Assembly: GCF_007671725.1 (NCBI RefSeq)
Contig: NZ_VCNM01000001.1
Coordinates: 124,001 to 188,000 of the forward strand
Source: Halorubrum depositum
Lineage (GTDB): Archaea; Halobacteriota; Halobacteria; Halobacteriales; Haloferacaceae
Direction: 5' to 3'
Length of the DNA: 64,000 bases
The translations under genes and the position numbers were made by a program. Below the pieces are notes generated by a model. It saw only the letters and a program-made list of their open reading frames with translations. It was not told the DNA's origin and made no database searches. Numbering within the stretch: the stretch's first letter is position 1; the number at the start of each line of letters is the position of its first letter. Below, piece by piece: positions 8,283 to 16,033 of the stretch.

Positions 8283-8705
8283 TCATCCCCACGTCCACTG
8301 CGAATCGAGCGCGAACCGGTAGAGCCCGCTGAGGAAGATGGCGACCGCGTTCGCGACGAGGTACATGACCTCGCCCCACTCCACGAGCGCGTAGAGGACG
8401 CCGAGCTGGATCGGGATCGCGGTGCCGCGGACGAGGTTCGTCTTCGCGAGCCCGGAGAGGTACTCCGCCGTGCCCGTGTTCTGGCTCGCCTCGAACGTCC
8501 ACGCGTTGTTGAACACGTACGACAGAATGATGGTGATCTCGATGGCGACCGTCGCGCCGATCAGGTAGTTGATCCCGGCGGCGTCGACGAACAGCCAGAG
8601 CAGCCCCATCTGGATCCCCGCGGTGAACGCGCCGACGACGACGAACCGGCGCATCTGAACGGCGATCGGTCCGCTGACGAGGTTGCGGAGGATCGCCCGG
8701 ACCAT
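8283..8705 (-). CDS. GtrA family membrane protein
   Basis: A 140-residue protein with four predicted transmembrane helices and the GtrA signature: FVVVGAFTAGIQMGLLWLFV, then FNNAWTFEA, and a C-terminal YRFALDSQWTWG resembling the usual (K)F..(R)xWVF end. GtrA-like proteins are associated with moving lipid-linked sugars across membranes. The start ATG overlaps the stop of the upstream sulfatase by one base, so the two are co-translated. The pairing suggests cell-surface glycan work, which is an inference. Confidence 0.85.
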   Translation of the reverse strand: MVRAILRNLVSGPIAVQMRRFVVVGAFTAGIQMGLLWLFVDAAGINYLIGATVAIEITIILSYVFNNAWTFEASQNTGTAEYLSGLAKTNLVRGTAIPIQLGVLYALVEWGEVMYLVANAVAIFLSGLYRFALDSQWTWG

Positions 8706-10213
8706 CACCGATAGCCGAGCGCCTCGAGCCGGGCCTCGAGGTCCTCGTCGACCTCGTCGTCCCCGGCGGCCTCCCCCTCCCGGTCGCGGAGCTCGGCGAC
8801 GTGGTCCGCGGCGATCGGCGCGAACCGCTCGACGACGGCCAGCTCCTCGTCGGTCGGGTCCGCGGACAGGTCCTCCTGCTGGGTGGGGTCCGAGGGGCGG
8901 TGGTACAGCTCCGTCTCCCCCGTGTCCGCGTTCTCGATGTACGTCCACTCCGCGTCGCGGACGCTCACGAGGAGGTCGCCGTCGGCCATCGACCGCGGGA
9001 TCGGCTGCTCGGTCACCTCCTCGCCCCGGACGGTCACGGAGACGACGGGGTCTCGGTCGGGATCGGCTTCGCCGTCGCCTCGGACCGCCGGCGCGACTGA
9101 CTCCCCGCGCCACTCCGGCGGCGACTCGACGCCGAGCAGGTCGGCCACGGTCGGCGGGATCGCGTCGAGCCCGACGTGCCTGGAGACGCGCCCGCCGTCC
9201 TCGCCGGGGACGTTCACGATGAGCGGAACGGAAATGAGCTCGTCGTACAGCTTCGGGTAGTGCGCGAGGTGGCCGTGCTCCTGGAACTCCTCGCCGTGGT
9301 CGCCCGCGACGACGATCGCGGTCTCGTCGGCGACACCGGCCGCCTCGAGGGCGTCGAGCAGCCGGCCCACGCTCGCGTCCACCTGCCGCACGGTCGCCTG
9401 GTACAGCGTCCGGAGGTCGCGGAGGGTCCGCTCGCCCACTTCGAGCCCGAGGCTCGTGCGGGTGTGCGCGTGGAGCATCCGGTGGGTCCCGACGAGCCCG
9501 TCGGACACCTCGCGGATGTACCGCGGCGCCGGAACGTACGGCGTGTGGGTGTCCATGTAGTGGGTCCACAGGAAGAAGGGGCCGTCCGTCTCGTCGATGA
9601 ACTCGGTGGCGGCGTCCTCGACGTCGAACATCCGCGAGGCGTCGAGGAAGGGTCGGTCGTCGCTCTGACCGCTGACCTTGGATTTGAGGCGCCGGAATGG
9701 CGAGGCCAGCAGCTGGATCCACGCCTCGACCGTCGGGTGCGCGGCGAGGTACCGGCTGTACCGGCTCGACCCGACGCTGGTGACGAACGGCTCGAACTCG
9801 TCGAACCCCTCGGGGTACCCCCAGTGAGACGTGAGGAAGCCGTTCGCGGCGTTGAAGCCGCCGGTCGCGATCCCGGCCTCCGAGAGCACCGAGGCGAGCG
9901 TCCGCGCGTCTTTTACCCCGATGTCGCCGTTCCGGGCGAAGACGGGCTCCGACGCGAGGATCGACGGGAACGAGAACGGCGTCCAGTTCCCGGTCGCGAA
10001 CGCCCGGTCGAACGTCGTTCCGTCGGCGGCGAGATCGGTGAGCACCGGCGAGATCCGATCGGCGTCGTACGGCGCGATCGCGTCGGCCCGCAGCGAATCG
10101 ATCGTGACGAGGACGACGTTAGAGACCTCGCGCTCCGATTCCGTCGTCGGCGACCCCGCCGCAGTGGACGACTCCGATTCCGTCTCGTCCGAGTGTGACG
10201 TGTCCGGTGCCAT
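8705..10213 (-). CDS. Sulfatase-family hydrolase/phosphotransferase without formylglycine cysteine
   Basis: A 502-residue alkaline-phosphatase-superfamily protein. The N-terminal metal motif is NVVLVTIDSLRADAI, the second metal site VVAGDHGEEFQEHG, and HYMDTHTPYVP is also typical. Where classical sulfatases carry C/S-x-P-S-R for formylglycine, this one reads WTPFSFPSILAS, with no cysteine. It is therefore more like phosphoglycerol transferases or phosphatases of the superfamily, with Ser/Thr as nucleophile. The first 40 residues are polar and there is no signal peptide or clear transmembrane helix, so a cytosolic location is likely. It is transcribed with the GtrA gene. Confidence 0.85.
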   Translation of the reverse strand: MAPDTSHSDETESESSTAAGSPTTESEREVSNVVLVTIDSLRADAIAPYDADRISPVLTDLAADGTTFDRAFATGNWTPFSFPSILASEPVFARNGDIGVKDARTLASVLSEAGIATGGFNAANGFLTSHWGYPEGFDEFEPFVTSVGSSRYSRYLAAHPTVEAWIQLLASPFRRLKSKVSGQSDDRPFLDASRMFDVEDAATEFIDETDGPFFLWTHYMDTHTPYVPAPRYIREVSDGLVGTHRMLHAHTRTSLGLEVGERTLRDLRTLYQATVRQVDASVGRLLDALEAAGVADETAIVVAGDHGEEFQEHGHLAHYPKLYDELISVPLIVNVPGEDGGRVSRHVGLDAIPPTVADLLGVESPPEWRGESVAPAVRGDGEADPDRDPVVSVTVRGEEVTEQPIPRSMADGDLLVSVRDAEWTYIENADTGETELYHRPSDPTQQEDLSADPTDEELAVVERFAPIAADHVAELRDREGEAAGDDEVDEDLEARLEALGYR

Positions 10214-10266
10214 GTTATGCTATGGGTACCTCAGACGCCGCGACGCCGCGAGACGGCCCGACCGGT

Positions 10267-10302
10267 CGTGTCCCGTCCCCTCGGCGATTGGAGCGGGACA
10301 CG
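10267..10302. repeat. Inverted repeat between sulfatase and hydrolase genes
   Basis: Arms CGTGTCCCG (10267-10275) and CGGGACACG (10294-10302) form a 9-bp stem around an 18-nt loop in the gap between two divergent genes. It could be an operator or a transcript hairpin; nothing decides between these. Confidence 0.4.
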
Positions 10303-10411
10303 GTTCTCTGACGAGGAGACGGGCCGGCGACCGACCCCCGCCTCTTCGAGCCGCGCGTCAGCAACACGAGTATACCCCAGAGAGCGCATGCCAGCGGCTT
10401 GAGGATTTCGA

Positions 10412-10453
10412 TCTCGGAGACGGCGGCGAGCATCTCGGAGACGGCGGCGAGCG
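10412..10453. repeat. 21-bp tandem duplication upstream of epoxide hydrolase-like gene
   Basis: The unit TCTCGGAGACGGCGGCGAGC is repeated head to tail with one base between units (10412-10432 and 10433-10453), ending 34 bp before the ATG at 10488. It covers the region where a promoter would be expected, so it may duplicate a protein-binding site or be replication slippage. Confidence 0.7.
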
Positions 10454-10487
10454 TAGCTATTTGCCGCGGGCGGGCGAAGTGGAACGC

Positions 10488-11444
10488 ATGACCGATGCGA
10501 CGACCGAGGCGGTCCGCGGCGTCGACGCCCTCGACGCCCACGTCCCGACTGACGAGATCCCCGAGTCGGTGCCGGCCGAGTCGCGAGCGGTCGAGACGAA
10601 CGGCGTCCGGCTCCACGTCGTCGAGGCGGGGCCGGAGGACGGGAAGCTGCTCGTCCTGCTCCACGGCTTCCCCGAGTTCTGGTACGGGTGGCACGAGGCG
10701 ATCGCGACGCTCGCCAACGCCGGGTACCGCGTGGTGGTCCCCGACCAGCGCGGGTACAACCTCTCTGAGAAGCCGCCGGCCGTGAGCGACTACCGGATCG
10801 GCGAGCTCGCCCGCGACGTCGTCGGCATCGTCGACGCGTACGGCCGAGAGACCGCCGCCGTCGCCGGCCACGACTGGGGCGCGGCGGTCGGGTGGTGGCT
10901 CGCGCTCCACCACGCCGACCGCGTCTCCGAGTTCGTCGCCGTCAACGTCCCGCACCCGACCGTCTTCAGGGAGACGCTCCGGAGCTCGTGGGACCAGCGG
11001 CTCAAGAGCTGGTATATGCTCGCGTTCCAGCTCCCGAAGCTCCCCGAGGCGGTCGCCAGCGCGGGGAACTGGCGGCTGGCCGTCCGCGGGCTCCGCGACT
11101 CCAGTACCCCCGGCACGTTCGGAGACGAGGACATTCGACGCTATCGCCGCGCGTGGAACCGCGAGGGCGCCTTCGAGGCGATGGTGAACTGGTACCGGGC
11201 GATCGTCCGGGACCGACCCGAGCCCGAGCGCACACGCGTCGAGGTTCCGACGCTGGTGATCTGGGGCGCGAAGGACCGGTTCCTCACCAAGCGGATGGCG
11301 GGCCGGAGCGTGGAGTACTGCGCGGACGGCCGGCTGTTGACCCTCGACGCCGCGACGCACTGGGCCGTCCACGAGGAGCCGCACCGGGTCGCGCAGGCGA
11401 TCGCCGACCACGCCGACCCGCTCCCGCCCGGCGCGCGCGAGTAG
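10488..11444 (+). CDS. Alpha/beta hydrolase, epoxide hydrolase-like
   Basis: A 318-residue alpha/beta hydrolase. The oxyanion segment is HGFPEFWYGWHE, the nucleophile elbow GHDWGAAVGWW supplies an aspartate, and the catalytic histidine is probably in THWAVHEEP. HGxP plus an Asp nucleophile in HDWGA is the pattern of soluble epoxide hydrolases and haloacetate dehalogenases; epoxide hydrolase is the better match because of the WYxA segment in the cap (LKSWYMLAFQ). It is divergent from the sulfatase, and a 21-bp tandem duplication lies just upstream. The natural substrate is unknown. Confidence 0.85.
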   Translation: MTDATTEAVRGVDALDAHVPTDEIPESVPAESRAVETNGVRLHVVEAGPEDGKLLVLLHGFPEFWYGWHEAIATLANAGYRVVVPDQRGYNLSEKPPAVSDYRIGELARDVVGIVDAYGRETAAVAGHDWGAAVGWWLALHHADRVSEFVAVNVPHPTVFRETLRSSWDQRLKSWYMLAFQLPKLPEAVASAGNWRLAVRGLRDSSTPGTFGDEDIRRYRRAWNREGAFEAMVNWYRAIVRDRPEPERTRVEVPTLVIWGAKDRFLTKRMAGRSVEYCADGRLLTLDAATHWAVHEEPHRVAQAIADHADPLPPGARE

Positions 11445-11503
11445 CCTCGCCGCGGGTCTTTTCCGCCACGTACCTTTTATATCGACGGCGACGACCGTCG
11501 GCC

Positions 11504-11830
11504 ATGACGCTCGACAGATACGCGGACGCCGTCGCCGACCTCGACCCCGCGGCGGGCGAGGTGGAGACCGCCGAGCTCGTCGTCACCGACGACGTGCTCG
11601 TCAAGGCGTTCGTCCTCGGTCCGGACGCCGCCGTCGACCCGCACGAACACGTCGACGCGACCAACGTCTTCCACGTCATCGAGGGAGAGCCGACGGTCGT
11701 CAGAGACGGGACCGCGGAGGCGCTCGCGGCGCCCGCGGTGGTCCTCAACGAGCGCGGCGCGGTCCACGGCGCCCGGAACGACACGGACGAGCGAGCCGTG
11801 CTCACGGCGAGCCTCTGCCCGCTCCCCTGA
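11504..11830 (+). CDS. Small cupin-domain protein
   Basis: A 108-residue single-domain cupin. Metal ligands can be seen in the first cupin motif (DPHEHVDATNVFHVIEGE) and in the second (GAVHGARND). A TATA-like box (cttttatat, about 11474-11482) is 26 nt from the ATG. Its stop overlaps the ATG of the rhodanese gene by one base, so the two proteins are made together. Such small cupins may be enzymes or sensors; no substrate can be assigned. Confidence 0.8.
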   Translation: MTLDRYADAVADLDPAAGEVETAELVVTDDVLVKAFVLGPDAAVDPHEHVDATNVFHVIEGEPTVVRDGTAEALAAPAVVLNERGAVHGARNDTDERAVLTASLCPLP

Positions 11831-12237
11831 TGGACGGCGAGATCGACCCCGAAGAGCTGGCGGCGCTCCTCGACGGCGAGGGTGAATACCCCCCGACCGA
11901 CCTCCGGATCGTCGACATCCGCGACCGGCGGGCGTTCGACCGCGGCCACCTTCCGGGAAGCGAGTGCGTCCCGTTCCCGGAGCTGACGACCCGCGTCGAG
12001 GAGCTGGCGGGCGCCTCGCGGATCGTCACCGTCTGCCCGCACGGGATCGCCAGCCGGCAGGCCGCCCAGCTGATCGGGAGCTACGCCGGCGTCGAGGACG
12101 CGCGCGTCGAGAGCCTCCGCGGCGGTATCGAGGGGTGGGAGCGCGAGGTCGGCGATCTGGCGACGACAGCGAGAGGGGACGACGACCCCGACGCGAGCGA
12201 CGGCGCGGCCGACGAGGGCCCCGAGGCCCCCTTCTGA
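11830..12237 (+). CDS. Rhodanese-like sulfurtransferase domain protein
   Basis: A 135-residue single rhodanese domain. The structural motif RDRRAFDRGHLPGS is followed by the active-site loop VCPHGIASRQAA, which holds the persulfide-forming cysteine and the cradle of amides behind it. The last 25 residues are an acidic tail. It is translationally coupled to the upstream cupin (overlap TGATG). Single rhodaneses move sulfane sulfur to acceptors or detoxify thiol compounds; the cupin partner suggests a small redox or thiol-modifying unit, which is an inference. Confidence 0.88.
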   Translation: MDGEIDPEELAALLDGEGEYPPTDLRIVDIRDRRAFDRGHLPGSECVPFPELTTRVEELAGASRIVTVCPHGIASRQAAQLIGSYAGVEDARVESLRGGIEGWEREVGDLATTARGDDDPDASDGAADEGPEAPF

Positions 12238-14451
12238 TCAGGGGTCGCGCCGACCGAACAGCCCGGCGGCAGCGCCGAGCGCGACCACGGCGGCGACGGG
12301 ACCGAACCCGGGGACGCCGTCGTCGGTGGCTCCGCCGAGGGGTCCGTCGCCCTCGACGGTGACGGTCGTCGACGCCTCGTCTGCCGGTCCGACGACGCTC
12401 ACGGTTACCGTCCGGTCGCCGCCGATCCCGCCGGACGACCCCCCGAGCGTGACGTTCCGGGCGACCGTCCCCTTGTCGTCGGCGTCGAGCCGGACCGGCG
12501 CCGTTCCGACCGTCTGGCCGTCGACGCGGAACTCGACGTCGCCGCCGGCGGGGAGTTTCGCGTCGTTCTCGACGGTCGCGACGACGCGAACCGACTCGCC
12601 CGCGGTCACGCGGTCCGCGCCGGTCGAGACGCCGCGGACCGACGGCGGCGCGGGCTCGGAGACGACGACGGTCATGCGCTCGCCGGCGATCCGGACCGCG
12701 TGTTCGCCCGGCTCCGCGAACGAGTGCTCGAAGCGCTCGGTCGTCTCCGCGCCCGCGTCGACCGTTCCGGACCGGGACTCGACGGCCTCGCCGTCGACGG
12801 TCAGCGCGAGGTCGTACTCGCCCGCGACGCCGCCCGTGTTGGCGACGTCGACCGCGACCGCGAGCGTCTCGCCCGCGACGAGTTCCACCGGGTCGCGGGC
12901 GACGGGGCGATCGCGGTACTCGCCGGTCGCGCGGACACCGTCGTCCGCGAGCGCGTAGCCGACCTGCGCCGGCGTCTCGCCGAACGCCTCGGCGTGGGCC
13001 GCGCGGTCCCACGTCTCCGCCGTCTCCCGCGTGGTCGTCAGGCGCTCGGCCTCGGCGCGGATCTCGGCCGCGGTCTCGGCGTCGGCCCCCTCGGCCGCGG
13101 CCGCCTCGACCGCGTCGAGGACGTCCTCGTTGGTGATCGGCCCGTCCGCGGCGTTCAGGTCGCGGAGGACCGTCGCGAGGGAGGCGCTCCCGCCGGTGGC
13201 GACGCGGAGGCGGCGGTCGATCTCGCCCGCGACGAGCGCGCCCTTCGTGTAGTCCGGGTTCCGCTCCCACGTGCCGGGGTCGGCGAGCACCGCCGAGGCG
13301 TCGGGATCGCGCTCGCCGCGCGCCAGGGTCCGCTCGAACGCCTCGAAGTCGGCGTCTCCGCGGTCCAGCGCGAACAGCGCGGCGTAGTAGGTCGCGCTCG
13401 CCTCGGTGATCCACCGGCCGCTCGCGTCGGCACGGTAGGCCTGCCGCGTGTGGACGTACTCGTGGGTCCACACGTCGTCGGCGGTGCCCGCCGGCTCGGT
13501 GTCCCGGACCCACACGTCGGCGTCGCCGATCTGGAGCCCGCGGACTCCCCACTCGGCGCCGTCGGTGGGCGCCGCCACCGCGAACACCGTCTCGTCGCGC
13601 GCGCCCACCTGCAGCGCGGTCGACGCCGACTCGAAGACGCCGAACACCTCCTCGGGAGTCGCCTCGAGGTCGGCCGCCGCGGGGACGATCAGCCGATAAC
13701 GCTGGCCGTCCGCCTCGCGGACGTGCTCTTCGTACGGGCCGATGAACGCCATCGCCTGGGAAGCGACTCCCTCGCCGTCGACGGCGTTCTCCCGCGTCAG
13801 CCGGACCTGTCCGTCGTACTGCCCGGTGTACGACCAGCTCGCGCTCGTCCGCGGCGTCCGGACCAACGCCCACTCGCCCGTGTCGACGAACCGGTAGGAG
13901 CCGCGGGCGCCGAGCGGCCCCGCCTCCTCGACGGTGTCGTTGGCGTCCGTCGCGTAGGTGAGCGAGGGGTTCCGCGTCTCCCCGTCCCACGCCCACGTCG
14001 ATCCATCGGTGCCGGCGTCGTCGGCCCGCTCGAAGCCGTCGGCCTCGACCGCGTCCCCGTTCGCGCTGAGCAGGGTCACCCGGAACTCCGTGACGCGGTC
14101 GGGCAGCTCCGCCCGCGTCGTGACGCCGACCGTCCCGGCTTCCTCGGTCGCGAACAGCTCGTTCCGCAGGCGGATCGCGTCAGAGTCGCCGACCTGGCTC
14201 GTCCCGGTGCCTCGCTCCCCGTCGGCGGCTCCGGCGGTCCCGGCGGTCTCGTCCCCGTCGAACGAGGCGGGGCCGACCGATCCGTGAAAGGTGGTCTCGC
14301 CCGCCGCACCGCGGTCGCCGCCCGCCGCGCCTCCGGCGACCCCCAGCGCGGCGACGAGCAGGACCGCGACGAGCGAGACGGCGAGGAGAGACCGAACCGC
14401 GGGATCCGAACCCGACCGTGTCATGGATCCATCACCGTGCGACGCCGACAT
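12238..14451 (-). CDS. Secreted HEXXH metallopeptidase-like protein with PGF-CTERM anchor
   Basis: A 737-residue exported protein. A hydrophobic signal segment (RSLLAVSLVAVLLVAALGVA) follows a short polar N-terminus. Near residue 328 the motif HEYVHTRQAY is followed about 20 residues later by WITEASATYYA, the HEXXH plus distant glutamate arrangement of gluzincin zinc peptidases. Two Ig-like or CARDB-like beta domains occupy roughly residues 530-700, and the C-terminus carries the PGF-CTERM signal (VPGFGP, hydrophobic helix, GRRDP) recognised by archaeosortase A for lipid anchoring. ATG 14451 is chosen; ATG 14424 also keeps the signal, and a GTG at 14580 is too far upstream. A TATA-like gtgtataac lies near 14592-14600. 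Confidence 0.82.
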   Translation of the reverse strand: MSASHGDGSMTRSGSDPAVRSLLAVSLVAVLLVAALGVAGGAAGGDRGAAGETTFHGSVGPASFDGDETAGTAGAADGERGTGTSQVGDSDAIRLRNELFATEEAGTVGVTTRAELPDRVTEFRVTLLSANGDAVEADGFERADDAGTDGSTWAWDGETRNPSLTYATDANDTVEEAGPLGARGSYRFVDTGEWALVRTPRTSASWSYTGQYDGQVRLTRENAVDGEGVASQAMAFIGPYEEHVREADGQRYRLIVPAAADLEATPEEVFGVFESASTALQVGARDETVFAVAAPTDGAEWGVRGLQIGDADVWVRDTEPAGTADDVWTHEYVHTRQAYRADASGRWITEASATYYAALFALDRGDADFEAFERTLARGERDPDASAVLADPGTWERNPDYTKGALVAGEIDRRLRVATGGSASLATVLRDLNAADGPITNEDVLDAVEAAAAEGADAETAAEIRAEAERLTTTRETAETWDRAAHAEAFGETPAQVGYALADDGVRATGEYRDRPVARDPVELVAGETLAVAVDVANTGGVAGEYDLALTVDGEAVESRSGTVDAGAETTERFEHSFAEPGEHAVRIAGERMTVVVSEPAPPSVRGVSTGADRVTAGESVRVVATVENDAKLPAGGDVEFRVDGQTVGTAPVRLDADDKGTVARNVTLGGSSGGIGGDRTVTVSVVGPADEASTTVTVEGDGPLGGATDDGVPGFGPVAAVVALGAAAGLFGRRDP

Positions 14452-14649
14452 ATGCCTGTTCCTCTCGGCGGCGGTCGACGAGAGCACGCGTCGCTCGGAA
14501 CTCCGGAACGGATCGAAAAAACGAACGCCGAGAGGGGGGAGAGGGAGCGTGTGACGTCCCTCCGTGAGGTAGTTTGTCACTGATCTTCATAGTTATACAC
14601 TCCCTATCACCGGGTCCGGTCGACCCCGCGCCCGTGTCGACGACTCGGG

Positions 14650-15558
14650 TCAGATCGCGTGGATCCGGGCGGTCCAGAAGTCGCTGAAGGCGTTCTCGAG
14701 CGCCGCCTTCGGCTTCCCGGTCGCGTCCGAGACGTCGGTGACGTCGGCGTGCTCGCGGACCTCGCCGAGGACGCTCCGCTCGCCGACGACGATCACGCGA
14801 TCGACGTCGCCCGCGTCGGCGACGGCGGCCAGTTCCCGGTTCGCCTTCTTCAGGTGGTCGTCGATCTGGCCCTCGCGGCGGCGCTCGAAGCGCCCCTGCG
14901 AGAAGCCGCCCTTCGAGTGGGCTCCCTTCACGTCGGAGGCGAACCCCTCGAAGGCGACGCGCTCGGTCCCCTCGTACGTGCCCATCGCGAACGTGTCCGA
15001 CCGGACCACGGCGAAGGCGAACCGGCCGGTCGGACGGAACCACGGCTCCTCCAGCCGGAAGGCGTCGTCCCACCGGTCGAAGGGCTCGGGCTCGATCGGC
15101 GGCGCGATCGCCGCGCTCACCGCGCCCGAGTCGTCGGCGAGGACGACCGCGGGCGCGGCCCGCCGGACCAGCCGAGTCCGGTCGCCGAACCACTCCGACA
15201 CGCTCGTCGGCACCGCGTCGTCGCTCGGGACGAACGCCGTGAGCAGCCCCTCCGGGTCGGCGCTCTCGACGGCCCGGAACCGGTCGAGGACGTCGCTCAG
15301 GCGCGCGCCGCGGGCGTCGCTCACGCGGCGGAACTCGACTGATTCCTCCCCGCCCTCCGCCCGGCTCAGCCGCTCCTCCAGCGACTCGATCCGGTGTTCG
15401 AGATCGTTGACGCGCTCCTCGGCGCGCTGGCGGTCGGCGACCGCATCGGACCGCCGCTCCTCCTCGGCCTCGGCGCGGCGTTCGAGGTGGCGCTTCTCCT
15501 CCTCCAACTCCGCGATCCGCTCTTTCAGCTCGGCGCGCCCGAGCAGCCTGTCGATCAT
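14650..15558 (-). CDS. Vms1/Ankzf1-like peptidyl-tRNA hydrolase/release factor homologue
   Basis: A 302-residue protein. Residues about 8-75 are a charged coiled coil (ELEEEKRHLERRAEAEEERR). The rest matches the eRF1-like Vms1 domain, with the loop GAHSKGGFSQGRFERRREGQ near residues 210-225, at the place corresponding to the peptide-releasing loop of Vms1, Ankzf1 and actinobacterial VLRF1. Those proteins release nascent chains from tRNA on split or stalled ribosomes. Whether this protein is active cannot be judged because the exact catalytic glutamine position is uncertain. The ATG at 15558 is preferred over a TTG two codons earlier; a TATA-like cttttagg is 28 nt away. Confidence 0.78.
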   Translation of the reverse strand: MIDRLLGRAELKERIAELEEEKRHLERRAEAEEERRSDAVADRQRAEERVNDLEHRIESLEERLSRAEGGEESVEFRRVSDARGARLSDVLDRFRAVESADPEGLLTAFVPSDDAVPTSVSEWFGDRTRLVRRAAPAVVLADDSGAVSAAIAPPIEPEPFDRWDDAFRLEEPWFRPTGRFAFAVVRSDTFAMGTYEGTERVAFEGFASDVKGAHSKGGFSQGRFERRREGQIDDHLKKANRELAAVADAGDVDRVIVVGERSVLGEVREHADVTDVSDATGKPKAALENAFSDFWTARIHAI

Positions 15559-15620
15559 ACCCAACCCGCGACCGCCGGCGACCTAAAAGGTGCGTCTGCG
15601 GCGAGGCGAATGAGGCTCTG

Positions 15621-16005
15621 TTTATAAATATTTGTTTACAAATAATCGCAGTGGCGCGCGCCTGCGAGCGCCCATCGGGCGCGAGTCAGCGCGCGCGAGG
15701 GAGGTCGCTGGCGCCGACGGCGCCAGCGACGAGGCTGGGGAGGCGTGAGGCGCGGGGCTGTGCGGTTGCGGGGTGGGACTCAAAGGGGCAGCCGCGAGGA
15801 CGGCGCAGGCGACGGAAGCACTACAGGGAGTGAGCGAAGCGAACGACCGAAGCGCGTGGTTCGAAACGGCTCCGCCGTTTCGTCATCACGAGACGCCTTT
15901 GGCGTCTCGAACGACAGCGAGCGTGCGCCGTCCTCGTGGCTGGGGCTTTGGAGGTGTTCAGCGTCGCTCACCGGCTGACTACTTATAAGGCATAGACGAC
16001 ACCGA
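15621..16005 (+). ncRNA. Candidate structured RNA element, copy 1 of 3
   Basis: This fills most of the 475-bp gap between the Vms1-like gene and the DUF5802-like gene. Parts in order: AT-rich promoter-like sequence (15621-15647); a two-part helix with outer arms GCGCGCGC (15654-15661/15689-15696) and inner arms GCGCCC/GGGCGC (15668-15682); a perfect 12-bp hairpin with arm GTCGCTGGCGCC (15704-15730, loop GAC); the core GAGGCTGGGGAGGCGTGAGG (15731-15750); and a long stem CAAAG, GGG internal loop, CAGCCGCGAGGACGGCGCA (15781-15807) paired with 15924-15950. Two triloop palindromes (15862-15882, 15889-15909) sit inside the stem's loop. It ends with TATAAG (15984) and ACGACACCGA (15996-16005). No protein is encoded. 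Confidence 0.65.
15862..15909 (+). repeat. Two triloop palindromes inside copy 1
   Basis: Arms CGAAACGGC (15862-15870/15874-15882, loop TCC) and CGAGACGCC (15889-15897/15901-15909, loop TTT) are perfect 9-bp palindromes. They lie 3' of the conserved GAGTGAGCG segment, whereas copy 2 has its pair 5' of it and copy 3 has none. They therefore look like later insertions. Confidence 0.75.
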
Positions 16006-16033
16006 TACGCAACACCAGATCCATCACGTCGTA

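Noticed and set aside
15651-15960. Short open frames inside the three elements
   Set aside because: They differ in frame and sequence between copies and do not survive comparison.
15621-16005. The repeated elements as insertion sequences or MITEs
   Set aside because: No transposase, no terminal inverted repeats and no target duplication seen; sequence diverges while helices persist, which fits a selected RNA better. A very old MITE cannot be fully excluded.
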